From Aerococcus urinaehominis (lineage in GTDB: Bacteria; Bacillota; Bacilli; Lactobacillales; Aerococcaceae): a stretch of DNA of 64,000 nucleotides. The translations under genes and the position numbers were made by a program. The stretch is from contig NZ_CP014163.1 in assembly GCF_001543245.1 (NCBI RefSeq), positions 496,001-560,000 of the forward strand, written 5' to 3'. Positions 53,483 to 62,348 of this stretch are shown piece by piece (positions within the stretch are counted from its first letter, which is position 1; every line of letters starts with the position of its first letter). The notes below the pieces were generated by a model. It was not told the origin of the DNA and made no database searches. It saw nothing but the letters and a program-made list of their open reading frames with translations.

Positions 53483-54838
53483 CTAATAGTCAACCTGATT
53501 ACGGGCCTTGTTATCGCGACGTTGCTGCCGCATTTTTTGCCGGCGCTGTTCTTGCGCCTTACGTCGTTGATGCTGACCGATTTCTTTTTTCAGTTTCTTG
53601 CGGTAACCTGGTTTAACCTTTTTCCGCTTATTTTTATCAATCATACCCTTAACCGTATGATCAATTTCATCCCGGTTGGCTGGTCGGTCCTGGCGCTGAC
53701 GGTTAGATCGCGTTGGTTGCCATTCGCCCTGCTTGATGTCATAATCTTCAAAATGAATGCCCTTGCCTTCCAACCAGGCAATATCCTTTTGATGATCAGG
53801 CTCATACATGGTAATGGCCTGGCCAGGAAGTCCTTGGCGACCAGTCCGGCCCACGCGATGGATAAAGAATTCCAATTCACCAGGGATTTCATAATTAACC
53901 ACATGGGAAACCCCCGGAATATCTATGCCACGAGCAGCTAAGTCACTCGCTACGACATATTGAAAGTCCAAATTATGTACCTGCTTCATCACCCGACGAC
54001 GCTCACGGGCATCTAAATCACCGTGTATTTTAGCAATCTTTAAACCTCGGCCCAAGAGATATTGGTGGAGACTGTCAACAGTCTCAATTGTATTGGCAAA
54101 AATCAGCATGAGATAGGGCTGACCGACCTGAGTTACTTGGTAAAGCAAGTCTTTTTTATCCCTACCCCTAACCGCTAAGAGTATATTCTCAATGGTTGGT
54201 GAAATAACCTGTTCATTTGCCACTCTGATCCATTTAGGGTTAGCTAAATACTTACGTAAGAATGGTTTCAATTTTTCTGGTATAGTGGCTGAGAAAACAT
54301 ACATAGATAAGTCATTCGGCATATGACTAGCAATCTGGTCAACAGTCGTTAAAAAACCCATATCTAGGGTCATATCAGCCTCATCAACGACAAAATGGCT
54401 AACCTGGTGGACGGAAATAAGTTGCCGGTTAACTAAGTCCAGAATGCGGCCAGGCGTGCCAATGACGATTTGTGGCGTAGATGCTTCTAAGCGCTGGGCC
54501 TGGCGTTGGCCATCTGTGCCGCCGTAAGCACGCTCTACAAAAATATCCTCAGACGCGTAAGCTAAAAGCGATTTGGTCACTTGATAAAGTTGATCAGCCA
54601 ACTCCCGACTCGGCGCTGTGATCAAAACTTGCGTCTCTGCTTGGTTAGTTAGCTGACTTAAGAGGGGAAGTAAAAAAGCTAAACTTTTGCCTGAACCAGT
54701 CTGGCTTTGGGCAACAACGGAATGGCCAGACAATATTTCTGGAATAACTTGGGCTTGAATATCAGTAGCTTGATAAAAATTCATATCTTTAAGGGCAGTC
54801 TGTAAATAGTCTGCCAAAGGGTAATCTGTAAATTGCAT
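53483..54838 (-). CDS. cshB: DEAD-box RNA helicase, CshB-like
   Basis: A 451-residue ATP-dependent RNA helicase. Motifs: Q motif (FYQATDIQAQVI), I AQSQTGSGKS, Ia APSRELA, Ib TPGRILDL, II VDEADMTLDMGF (DEAD), III SATIP, V DLAARGIDIPG and VI HRVGRTGR. The last 80 residues are strongly basic with KNKRKKVKPGYRKKLKKEIG, as in CshB. It helps cold adaptation and RNA turnover. I chose the ATG at 54838, 6 nt after AGGAGG; an extended -10 (TGT-TATAAT) precedes it. It is first of three genes. Confidence 0.94.
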   Translation of the reverse strand: MQFTDYPLADYLQTALKDMNFYQATDIQAQVIPEILSGHSVVAQSQTGSGKSLAFLLPLLSQLTNQAETQVLITAPSRELADQLYQVTKSLLAYASEDIFVERAYGGTDGQRQAQRLEASTPQIVIGTPGRILDLVNRQLISVHQVSHFVVDEADMTLDMGFLTTVDQIASHMPNDLSMYVFSATIPEKLKPFLRKYLANPKWIRVANEQVISPTIENILLAVRGRDKKDLLYQVTQVGQPYLMLIFANTIETVDSLHQYLLGRGLKIAKIHGDLDARERRRVMKQVHNLDFQYVVASDLAARGIDIPGVSHVVNYEIPGELEFFIHRVGRTGRQGLPGQAITMYEPDHQKDIAWLEGKGIHFEDYDIKQGEWQPTRSNRQRQDRPANRDEIDHTVKGMIDKNKRKKVKPGYRKKLKKEIGQHQRRKAQEQRRQKMRQQRRDNKARNQVDY

Positions 54839-54912
54839 AGCAGCCTCCTTGTTATAATCACTTGACATTATAACATTTTATTGCTGGTCAATATATCCAA
54901 TCGCCTAGCTTA

Positions 54913-54941
54913 TTGTCAGAATTTTATAAAATAGGTATAAT
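54913..54941 (+). promoter_or_regulatory. sigma-A-type promoter of zwf
   Basis: -35 TTGTCA (54913-54918), 17-nt spacer, perfect -10 TATAAT (54936-54941), 30 nt before the start. Confidence 0.85.
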
Positions 54942-54970
54942 ATAACAATAATTGAAAGGAGAAGTTAATA

Positions 54971-56425
54971 TTGAAGCAAGCTAACCAACTTGATGCACTC
55001 TTTATTTTATTCGGTGCAACAGGCGACCTGGCCAAACGGATGCTCTACCCAGCCTTATTTAGACTCTACCTGCGCGGTATCTTAAAAGAACATTTCGCTA
55101 TTATTGGTACAGCCCGCCGACCATGGGACAATGAGGTATTAAGAGAAGTTGTCTTTGAATCCGTCCAAAACGAGTGCGATGACCCTGAGACAATCAAAGA
55201 TTTTGCTAGCCATTTCTATTATTTAGCCAATGATGCAACCAAAATTGAAAACTTCTCTGCTTTAAACCAGTTGATGGGCCAACTTAAACAAGCATACCAA
55301 ATCGGAGACCGACATTTTTACTATTTATCTGTCTCACCAAGCCTCTTTGCTGATATTTCTAATAATTTGAAGAAAAGTGGTATTGTCGATCAACCGGGCA
55401 TTCATCGTTTAATTTTGGAAAAACCCTTTGGTCACAACCAAGCGAGTGCCCTAGCCTTAAACCAAGACCTAAACATCTCCTTTAGTGAGGACCAAATTTA
55501 TCGCATTGATCATTATCTTGGTAAGGAAACGGTTTTAAATATTCTGGCTAGCCGCTACTACAATCCATTTTTAGAAGCTATTTGGAACCGTGACCATATT
55601 AAAAATATCCAAGTTACCCTATCCGAGGATATGCCTGTGGGCAGCCGGGGCGGTTACTATGACCACAGTGGGGCTATTCGCGACATGTTCCAAAACCATA
55701 TTTTACAAATTATCGCTCTTTTAGGAATGGACCTACCTCAAGAGCTCAAGCCACAGTCGATTCTAACTAATCGCCAGGCCTTCTTTAAATCGCTGTCCAG
55801 CCTATCCCCAGACCAGGTTGCTGATCAGATTGTACGCGGCCAGTATGGGGCAAATCCTGATTTAGGAATTCCTGACTACTTAGATGAGGATCAAGTGGCG
55901 GTTAACTCTGTGACAGAAACTTATATTGCTGGCCAACTTCTCTCTGACCTACCACGTTGGCAGGATGTGCCATTCTATTTTAGAACTGGTAAGGCCATGA
56001 CCCAAAAATATACCACTGTTGACATTATTTTCAAAAGCCATCCTAGTCAGAGCGACCAACCTAATAGGTTGACCTTTTACATTAGTCCAGAACTTGGCGT
56101 CAGTTTACAAATCCAACAAAAAACTTATAGTGACCAAATGCTAACTGAGCCAGCCTGCTTACAAATGACCAAACCGGTCAGCGGTTATTTAGCAACGGCC
56201 TATGAGAAACTCATTCATGATGTCCTCAAGGGCGACCAGACAAACTTCACCTCCTTTGAGGAATTACTTGACCAGTGGCGGATTGTAGACCACATCACCG
56301 AAGCTTGGGAGACATTACCAGCACCTGATTTCCCTAACTATCAGGCTGGTAGTCTTGGCCCGCAAGCAGCTGATGACCTATTAGCAAGGAACAATGATTT
56401 TTGGATTAACCATCAATTCTCATAA
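54971..56425 (+). CDS. zwf: glucose-6-phosphate 1-dehydrogenase
   Basis: A 484-residue NADP-dependent enzyme, the first step of the oxidative pentose phosphate pathway. The cofactor-binding loop FGATGDLAKRM lies near 14-24, and the substrate signature RIDHYLGKETV near 178-188 carries the catalytic His. A second motif is EKPFGHN near 155. The start is a TTG at 54971, 9 nt after AAAGGAG. It makes NADPH for redox balance. A bidirectional terminator follows. Confidence 0.97.
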   Translation: MKQANQLDALFILFGATGDLAKRMLYPALFRLYLRGILKEHFAIIGTARRPWDNEVLREVVFESVQNECDDPETIKDFASHFYYLANDATKIENFSALNQLMGQLKQAYQIGDRHFYYLSVSPSLFADISNNLKKSGIVDQPGIHRLILEKPFGHNQASALALNQDLNISFSEDQIYRIDHYLGKETVLNILASRYYNPFLEAIWNRDHIKNIQVTLSEDMPVGSRGGYYDHSGAIRDMFQNHILQIIALLGMDLPQELKPQSILTNRQAFFKSLSSLSPDQVADQIVRGQYGANPDLGIPDYLDEDQVAVNSVTETYIAGQLLSDLPRWQDVPFYFRTGKAMTQKYTTVDIIFKSHPSQSDQPNRLTFYISPELGVSLQIQQKTYSDQMLTEPACLQMTKPVSGYLATAYEKLIHDVLKGDQTNFTSFEELLDQWRIVDHITEAWETLPAPDFPNYQAGSLGPQAADDLLARNNDFWINHQFS

Positions 56426-56431
56426 AACAGT

Positions 56432-56486
56432 AAAAAGACTTAGCCTAGTAGGTATAAAATACTTACTTGAGCTAAGTCTTTTTTTA
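56432..56486. terminator. bidirectional terminator of zwf and the mntR operon
   Basis: AAAAAGACTTAGC/GCTAAGTCTTTTT 13-bp outer stem plus an inner GTAGGTAT/ATACTTAC stem, with T-tracts on both strands. Confidence 0.88.
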
Positions 56487-57335
56487 TAAGGCATCACGAC
56501 CTTGAATAAGTAATCGATATTCTTCTAAAGTCAACCCGTGTTGGGCCATAAACTGGGCATGGTCCAAACCGACATAGCGAAAATGCCAGGGTTCATAATT
56601 AATATGGGTCAGGCCCTCTTTGTTAGGTAAAAAACGCAGGATAAAACCATAATCCTGGGCATTAGCTGCCAGCCATTGGGCAGAGGGTTCCTGCTCATAT
56701 GAAACCAAGAGATCATTGCCAGCGGCCACCCAGGCGCGATCAAAAAGATCAAAGGCGAGACCCGTAGCGTGTTCTGAGTACCCAGCAGGGGCCACATAGG
56801 CAGCTGTAGCTGCCACTGCCTCGTCATAGCTGTAACCACTAGCCAGATAACTATTAACTCGGCTATCAATATTAGCCGCCTGTTGGGCATTAGACCGGTA
56901 GGCAGAAATAGCCACCAAATCATGGCCATCAGCCCAGGCGCCAGCTAAGAGTTCCTGATAGGGACCGGTGATTCGCCCATCATACAGATGCCCCATTTCA
57001 GTATAGGCTAGCTGACCAAGTTGGTCATCGGCAATCGGTATTTCTGGATTAACCAGTTCTAAATCAGGATCATCTAAGCTAGCACTGGCAGGTAAAGCTG
57101 CAATCAAAGCCAGTATCTCTTTCTCTGTTAACGGCTGGCCATTTTTGTCGCTTACATCAGCTAGGGTTAAGCTCCCTTCACTAATACTTGTTAAATCAAT
57201 TTTGGGGCTTGAAGTAGCTTGAGATGCCGCTAGCTGGTCGCTTTGACTGGTCTGACCAGCAGTGGTCGGCTCTTGACCTTGGCATGCAGCCAAAGTGAAA
57301 CTAGCCAGCAAGCTAAGAATAAATACTTTTTTCAT
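56484..57335 (-). CDS. D-alanyl-D-alanine carboxypeptidase lipoprotein (VanY/LdcB family)
   Basis: A 283-residue lipoprotein. The signal peptide MKKVFILSLLASFTL ends in the lipobox LAAC with Cys18, followed by an S/T/Q-rich linker. The M15 peptidase domain spans about 105-275: ISAYRSNAQQ, the metal motif SEHATGLAFDLFD (His and Asp) near 190-202 and EPWHFRYVG (His) near 250-258. It trims stem-peptide D-Ala or tetrapeptides in the wall. Its stop lies inside the terminator shared with zwf. It is last of the five-gene mntR operon, 12 nt after nrnA. Confidence 0.93.
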   Translation of the reverse strand: MKKVFILSLLASFTLAACQGQEPTTAGQTSQSDQLAASQATSSPKIDLTSISEGSLTLADVSDKNGQPLTEKEILALIAALPASASLDDPDLELVNPEIPIADDQLGQLAYTEMGHLYDGRITGPYQELLAGAWADGHDLVAISAYRSNAQQAANIDSRVNSYLASGYSYDEAVAATAAYVAPAGYSEHATGLAFDLFDRAWVAAGNDLLVSYEQEPSAQWLAANAQDYGFILRFLPNKEGLTHINYEPWHFRYVGLDHAQFMAQHGLTLEEYRLLIQGRDAL

Positions 57336-57347
57336 ATATAAGCCTCT

Positions 57348-58292
57348 TTATTTGTCAGACTGGCTGACAGCTACTAATTCTTTAACAATTGCTAATTTTT
57401 CTTGGTCACTATAAGCATTTGCACCAGCAGCCTTTTCGTGACCACCACCGTCATGGTTCATAGCAATGGTATTAATAACCGGACCTTTAGATCGGATACG
57501 GCACCGCCAATGACCAGCTGGCTGCTCAACAAAAGTGACCCAAGCCCGGACACCGGCAATCGATCCCGGTGTTTGCACGACATGATAGGTTTCTGATTCA
57601 GATAAGCCGATTGTTTTCAGGCAATCCTGACTGATTGATACCCAAGCTACTGCGCCCGTATCATCAATTTCTAAGTGGCCTAAAACATAGGCTAAAAGTT
57701 GGGCCTGGGCCAAGCTTTGGGTATTGGCAGCCTGCATTAATTCGGTGGCCGGAAAATCATAGGCACGTAATTGGCCAGCAATCTTCATGGTTTCTGGACT
57801 GGTGTTATCATAAAGAAATCGTCCCGTATCCCCTACTATACCCAGGAAAAAATACTGGGCAGCCTGGTCAGTCATCTGCAGCTGACCCTGACTAGCTAAT
57901 ACAAAACTGGCAATTAATTCACTAGCTGATGACACTTGATCATCTACCCACTGCCAGTCCCCGTAAACATCATGGTTGGGATGGTGGTCGATTTTAATAA
58001 CTTTTTGCCCTGTTTGATAACGTTGGTCATCAATGCGCGGTGTGTTGGCCGTATCTGTAACAATGACCAAGGCTTCTTGATAAACTTGATCGCTTATCTG
58101 GTCCATATCTTCAAAACCAACAATGTGATGATCATTTTCCCCCACTGCATAAATTTCCTTCTCTGGGAAACTAGCTTGAAGCACCTGCTTTAAGCCCAAC
58201 TGGGAACCCAACGCATCCGGATCAGGACGTAGATGACGGTGAATAATGATAGTGGCGTGGTTTTTAATATCTGTCAGTAATTGATTTAACAT
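57348..58292 (-). CDS. nrnA: DHH-family oligoribonuclease / pAp phosphatase (NrnA-like)
   Basis: A 314-residue phosphoesterase. The DHH motifs are HRHLRPDPDALGSQ near 19-32, VTDTANTPR near 83-91 and IDHHPNHDVYG near 103-113. The DHHA1 domain ends with NHDGGGHEKAAGA near 278-290. NrnA degrades nanoRNA and dephosphorylates pAp from sulfur assimilation. It lies 8 nt after ytoI, an arrangement also known for the Bacillus homologues ytqI and ytoI. Confidence 0.93.
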   Translation of the reverse strand: MLNQLLTDIKNHATIIIHRHLRPDPDALGSQLGLKQVLQASFPEKEIYAVGENDHHIVGFEDMDQISDQVYQEALVIVTDTANTPRIDDQRYQTGQKVIKIDHHPNHDVYGDWQWVDDQVSSASELIASFVLASQGQLQMTDQAAQYFFLGIVGDTGRFLYDNTSPETMKIAGQLRAYDFPATELMQAANTQSLAQAQLLAYVLGHLEIDDTGAVAWVSISQDCLKTIGLSESETYHVVQTPGSIAGVRAWVTFVEQPAGHWRCRIRSKGPVINTIAMNHDGGGHEKAAGANAYSDQEKLAIVKELVAVSQSDK

Positions 58293-58300
58293 AAGTCCTC

Positions 58301-59620
58301 CTAATTTTCAAAAATATTAGCAGTCATAATTGCTTTGGCTAGGAGCTCTTGTCCGTGCCAGACCTTAACTTCAGCTGTTAAGCTACGACGAGTCAGTTCT
58401 AGTTCTTCGATGACAAAATCAATGGTATTTTGACTACCTAAGGCTTGTAAAAAATAGAGTGAAACAGTTTTAACAACAACTAGCTTATTATAGGTCTCAG
58501 ACATATACTTGTGCAGAACACGCTGGGCCGTTGCCGATAAGATACCTGAAGAAAAGACACCGAACTGGTCTGTCATCGTGACATTAGTTGTAAAGCGATA
58601 ACGGTGCGTTTTACTAACTTGACTAGATGATACTTGTTTGAGATTTTCATCTAAAAGGTGCTCTATCTGACCCTCATTTTCATTATTAAATTGGCTGTAC
58701 TGCAAGGTCTGCAAAACATCTTGCCGCGACAAAATTCCTAGTAATTGATTTTGGTCGTCAACTACTGGTAAAATCTCTAATCCATCCACTAACATTCTTT
58801 GCGTGACGCTAGCTACACTCATTTGCGTCTTGGCAACTACTGGTGCTGGGGTCATAACTTTAGCAATTTTAGTCGCCTGATCATGGTCCAAGAGGTCTTT
58901 AGCCGTAACCATACCTAGTAGTTGGTGATTGTGGTTTACCACTGGAAAACGGGTATGGCCTGTTTCTAGATTTAAGCGCCGATAGTCAACAATCTTATGA
59001 TCATCATAAATATAGGAAGTTTTATCAAAAGGAATATAAATATCCTCGACGACTAAAATTTCGCGTTGAATAGATCGTTCAATTAAGGCCTTGTTAATTA
59101 TAGTCGCCGTTGCATAAGTATCAAATGAGGCTGTCATAACGGTAATTTGGCGCTCATTAGCCAAATCAATAATTTCCTTGGAGGGTTTAAAGCCCCCAGT
59201 AATCAAAACCGCGACACCCTGGTCGAGCGCAATACGCTGGATTTCTTCGCGGTTACCAACGATTAATAACGAATCCACAGCCAGATACTGGCGGACATCA
59301 TCAGCTTCCATAGCCCCAATAATAAACTTTTGCACTTTTTTATTCAGACCTTGGGCACCGCCATATATGCGACAATCAGTTAAGCGACTTACCTCTTCTA
59401 TCGTTAAGTGACTCAACTTTCTATTCGCAACTGGCTCAATCCTAACTGTCCCTACCCGTTCAACCGTCTTGACCAGCTGGCGGTTTTCGGCCTCCTTGAT
59501 GGCTCGGTAGGCAGTACCGTCTGATACCTTTAAGTCCTTGGCAATCGACCGAACTGATATTTTGCTGTCGATAGGTAAATCTTCAATATAACGTAATATC
59601 TGTTCATGTTTGGTCGCCAT
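58301..59620 (-). CDS. YtoI-like protein: HTH, DRTGG, CBS pair and hotdog domains
   Basis: A 439-residue protein of four parts. An N-terminal winged HTH (about 1-65) includes SVRSIAKDLKVSDGTAYRAI. A DRTGG domain (about 70-185) follows, then two CBS domains (about 190-310) with TRFPVVNHNHQLLGMVTAKD and LEILPVVDDQNQLLGILSRQD. A C-terminal hotdog/thioesterase-like region spans about 325-439. CBS pairs usually bind adenine nucleotides; the function is unknown and may be nucleotide sensing. It overlaps the dinB stop by 1 nt. Confidence 0.9.
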   Translation of the reverse strand: MATKHEQILRYIEDLPIDSKISVRSIAKDLKVSDGTAYRAIKEAENRQLVKTVERVGTVRIEPVANRKLSHLTIEEVSRLTDCRIYGGAQGLNKKVQKFIIGAMEADDVRQYLAVDSLLIVGNREEIQRIALDQGVAVLITGGFKPSKEIIDLANERQITVMTASFDTYATATIINKALIERSIQREILVVEDIYIPFDKTSYIYDDHKIVDYRRLNLETGHTRFPVVNHNHQLLGMVTAKDLLDHDQATKIAKVMTPAPVVAKTQMSVASVTQRMLVDGLEILPVVDDQNQLLGILSRQDVLQTLQYSQFNNENEGQIEHLLDENLKQVSSSQVSKTHRYRFTTNVTMTDQFGVFSSGILSATAQRVLHKYMSETYNKLVVVKTVSLYFLQALGSQNTIDFVIEELELTRRSLTAEVKVWHGQELLAKAIMTANIFEN

Positions 59621-60762
59621 TAGCCTTCTCCTCTTCCATATAAGTTATCCAGGGGTAGTTTAATATGCTCATATTCACGCGTCAGCAGTTGGCTCAAGCC
59701 AACTCCTAATAAGCGGACCCCTGCTTGCACCTGACCATGACTTTGCCAGAGTTCCCTGGCATAAAAGTTAATATCCTGACCCTGGCTGATTGCCTCCCGC
59801 AGCTGGGTTTGCCGGGTCATCGTAGTAAAATCAGCGTAGCGCATTTTTAGCGTTAAAACCCGCCCTTTTAGGTTCTTTTTAGCGAGACTATCAGCTACTT
59901 GATTAGACAACTGGTAAATAATCTGGTCGACCTCATCTTCATGGTAGACAAAGGGATAGAGGGTACGCTCCTTACTAACAGATTTAGGCTGACGGCTGGT
60001 TTTGACTGGTCGATTATCGACCCCCCGCACCCGTTCATAAAGGGCTAGACCCGCCTTACCAAAATATCGGATACAGTCTTCCTGGCTTAAAGCCTTGAGG
60101 TCTGCCCCCTTATAAATATCCAAATCATGCATTTTTTCTGCTAAACGGCTGCCCACACCATAAAACTCGTCAATCGGTAGTTGGTCTAAAAAAGCTAGCG
60201 CTCGTTTGGGCGTAATGACCGTCAAACCAAAGGGTTTCTTATAATCTGAGGCCAATTTAGCGATAAATTTATTGTAAGAAACGCCAATACTGCAGGTGAG
60301 ATTAAGCTCACGGTAGATAGCTAACTGGATATCTTGGGCAACTTGGGTAGCGTAAGGAATAGCTTTTTTATTATCAGTCACGTCAAGAAAAGCTTCATCT
60401 ATAGACAGGGGCTCAATCACATCAGTATAGCGAGAAAATATAGCCCGAACCTGTTGAGAGATCTGGCGGTAATAATCATGGCGCCCTGGTACAAAGATAG
60501 CTTGGGGGCATAGCCGGTAAGCTTCAGCTGCACTCATGGCAGAGTGAATACCATATTTACGTGCCTCGTAAGAACAGGTCGCCACGACCCCCTTGCCAGC
60601 ATTTTGCTTGGGGTGGCGGGCAATCACAACCGGTTTGCCCCGCATGTCTACATTGTCTCTTTGTTCTATGGCTGCATAAAAGGCGTCCATATCTACATGT
60701 AAAATTTTACGTGAACCATCAATTTCTGGCTCTTTAAACTGCAAGATGCCAATCGTACGCAC
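59620..60762 (-). CDS. dinB: DNA polymerase IV (Y-family)
   Basis: A 380-residue translesion polymerase. Catalytic motifs: ILHVDMDAFYAAIEQRDN with the first Asp near 24-26, the CSYEARKYGI segment, and EPLSIDEAFLDVTD with the Asp-Glu pair. The helix-hairpin-helix-like FYGVGSRLAEKM and a little-finger domain follow to the C-terminus. The start is a GTG at 60762, 9 nt after AAGGA. It has no C-terminal beta-clamp motif I could recognise with confidence. It lies 12 nt downstream of the MntR-type gene. Confidence 0.95.
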   Translation of the reverse strand: MRTIGILQFKEPEIDGSRKILHVDMDAFYAAIEQRDNVDMRGKPVVIARHPKQNAGKGVVATCSYEARKYGIHSAMSAAEAYRLCPQAIFVPGRHDYYRQISQQVRAIFSRYTDVIEPLSIDEAFLDVTDNKKAIPYATQVAQDIQLAIYRELNLTCSIGVSYNKFIAKLASDYKKPFGLTVITPKRALAFLDQLPIDEFYGVGSRLAEKMHDLDIYKGADLKALSQEDCIRYFGKAGLALYERVRGVDNRPVKTSRQPKSVSKERTLYPFVYHEDEVDQIIYQLSNQVADSLAKKNLKGRVLTLKMRYADFTTMTRQTQLREAISQGQDINFYARELWQSHGQVQAGVRLLGVGLSQLLTREYEHIKLPLDNLYGRGEG

Positions 60763-60774
60763 CTTAACACATCC

Positions 60775-61428
60775 TTAGTCGATAATATTAACAAAAATTT
60801 GTTTAGCCACCTTACTGACTATCCGGTATTCTTGACCCGCTTGGTCCACTAATTGATAGGTTTCACTATAGGGATCGATTTCCGCCAATAAATAGGTCTG
60901 GTTTAACTTAAGTTGGCTCCGCTCAATATAGGCTAAGAGCTCTTTTTCATCAACTACCCGGCGCAATTCAAGCTTACTACCAGCTGGAACTTGGGCCAAG
61001 GCAAGCTTGGCTTCCGGCTCACTCTTACCGTCCTTATTGGGAATAGCACCACCATGGGGACAGTAGGCGGGGTAGTCTAAATAAGCCTCTAAGCGATCAA
61101 TAAATTGAGGAGAGGCCATGTGCTCTAATTTTTCAGCCTCTTCATGGACCTCATCTAGGGAGTAATTTAATTTTTCATAGAGAAACACTTCCCACAAGCG
61201 GTGCAAGCGCAAAACTTGCAGGGCAAATAATCTACCCTGGTCAGTTAACATGACCCCTTGGTAAGGTGTATAGGCTATTAGCTCTTCCGCCTGAAGACGG
61301 TTTAACATTTCTGTAACCGAAGCAGCTGATACATCTAAAACCTGACGAATGGCTTTATTAGCGATTTTTTTATCACTGCCTCCCAGTTCTAAAATCGTCT
61401 TCATATAATCATCGCGACTAATGGACAT
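60775..61428 (-). CDS. mntR: DtxR/MntR-family metalloregulator
   Basis: A 217-residue metal-dependent repressor. A winged HTH (about 1-60) includes SISRDDYMKTILELGG and VSAASVTEMLNRL. A dimerisation/metal-binding domain has HRLWEVFLYEKLNYSLDEVHEEAEKLEH near 70-100, with His and Glu ligands, and MASPQFIDRLEAYL follows. The C-terminal part (about 135-217) is the FeoA/SH3-like domain found in longer DtxR members. It probably senses Mn2+ or Fe2+ and represses uptake genes. I chose the ATG at 61428, after GGGAGGTTTTTGG. A -10 (TATAAT, 61462-61467) lies upstream. It is the first of five genes. Confidence 0.91.
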   Translation of the reverse strand: MSISRDDYMKTILELGGSDKKIANKAIRQVLDVSAASVTEMLNRLQAEELIAYTPYQGVMLTDQGRLFALQVLRLHRLWEVFLYEKLNYSLDEVHEEAEKLEHMASPQFIDRLEAYLDYPAYCPHGGAIPNKDGKSEPEAKLALAQVPAGSKLELRRVVDEKELLAYIERSQLKLNQTYLLAEIDPYSETYQLVDQAGQEYRIVSKVAKQIFVNIID

Positions 61429-61507
61429 CCAAAAACCTCCCTCGTTTTTTCTTTTAACTTTATTATACACTACTCCAGTCCTAGCTAGTCTAAGAATATC
61501 CTCAGAA

Positions 61508-61538
61508 AGAAAAAGGCCGGACTCCCCCGTCCAGCCTC
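61508..61538 (-). terminator. terminator of tgt-yajC-comN
   Basis: AGGCCGGAC/GTCCAGCCT with one mismatch, loop TCCCCC, and a minus-strand U-tract at 61508-61513. Confidence 0.8.
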
Positions 61539-61597
61539 ATAAAATTACCTTTACAAGTGCAGTGATAACATCTTACTAGCCACTAACACCTGAAAAC

Positions 61598-61876
61598 TTA
61601 TAATAATTTACTAATGTCGATTTCATCTAAGGGTAACACATCGTAAACAGTTACCTGCAGCCTTTCATAATCAAAATAGTGGTTCGCATCAAGCTGCCTA
61701 ACTGCCTTAACCTGTTGACTTAGCTTTTCCGGGACCTGGCGCTTCCAGGCAAAATTTAGAAAATAAGTTGCAATATCATCGCTAGAAATTTCTCTATATC
61801 CCTGTCTAGCAAACTCACGGGCCTTACTTTTAAATACCGGCTTCAGCATTAGTAAGTTCAGTTTAGGAATAGTCAT
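61598..61876 (-). CDS. comN: ComN-like post-transcriptional regulator
   Basis: A 92-residue basic protein. The central segment KSKAREFARQGYREISSDDIATYFLNFAWK is typical of the ComN (YrzD) family, which acts on comE mRNA in Bacillus and is found near secDF, yajC and tgt. It has no known catalytic site. I chose the ATG at 61876, 6 nt after GAGGA. It lies 27 nt after yajC and ends the operon. Confidence 0.82.
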   Translation of the reverse strand: MTIPKLNLLMLKPVFKSKAREFARQGYREISSDDIATYFLNFAWKRQVPEKLSQQVKAVRQLDANHYFDYERLQVTVYDVLPLDEIDISKLL

Positions 61877-61903
61877 AAGCAATCCTCACCAATTTACTTC
61901 AGT

Positions 61904-62278
61904 CTACTCTTCTTCGGGTTTAGCCTCTTCTGCTAATTCTGCTTCTTTGGCATCATTAGTAATGGCATCATTAGCTGCCTCAGTTTGGAAGGGGTCACCC
62001 TTCTCGGTACGAGCAATGGCACGTCGATCAAAAACTAAAACAATCCCTTCGCAATCAAGAGTAATCGTGTTGTTTACCTCATCAATTTCCGCAATAATGC
62101 CATGCAAACCACCGATGGTAACAGCATGGTCTCCAACCGCTTGAGAATTAATTAATTCTTGCTGCTGCTCTTGACGTTTTTTATTGGGGCGAATCAGCAT
62201 AAAGTACACTAATAACCCCATAAAGATAATGTAAATTAATAGGCCGGTACCACCGCCACTAAAAGCTAGTGTGTTCAT
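61904..62278 (-). CDS. yajC: preprotein translocase subunit YajC
   Basis: A 124-residue SecDF-associated inner membrane protein. An N-terminal membrane helix near 11-29 (GLLIYIIFMGLLVYFMLI) is followed by RPNKKRQEQQQ, the family signature, then VGDHAVTIGGLHGIIAEID, a small beta domain. The C-terminal 25 residues are very acidic. The start codon follows AAAGGAGCATTTTATCT. It lies between tgt and the ComN-like gene. Confidence 0.95.
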   Translation of the reverse strand: MNTLAFSGGGTGLLIYIIFMGLLVYFMLIRPNKKRQEQQQELINSQAVGDHAVTIGGLHGIIAEIDEVNNTITLDCEGIVLVFDRRAIARTEKGDPFQTEAANDAITNDAKEAELAEEAKPEEE

Positions 62279-62348
62279 AGATAAAATGCTCCTTTCTGAA
62301 TCTTCTCATATATTTTAGCATATCCTGATTTTTTATTAAGTCATCCGC

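Noticed and set aside
53522-53941. Long plus-strand reading frame opposite cshB.
   Set aside because: It is antisense to a clear helicase gene, has no ribosome-binding site and no recognisable domain.
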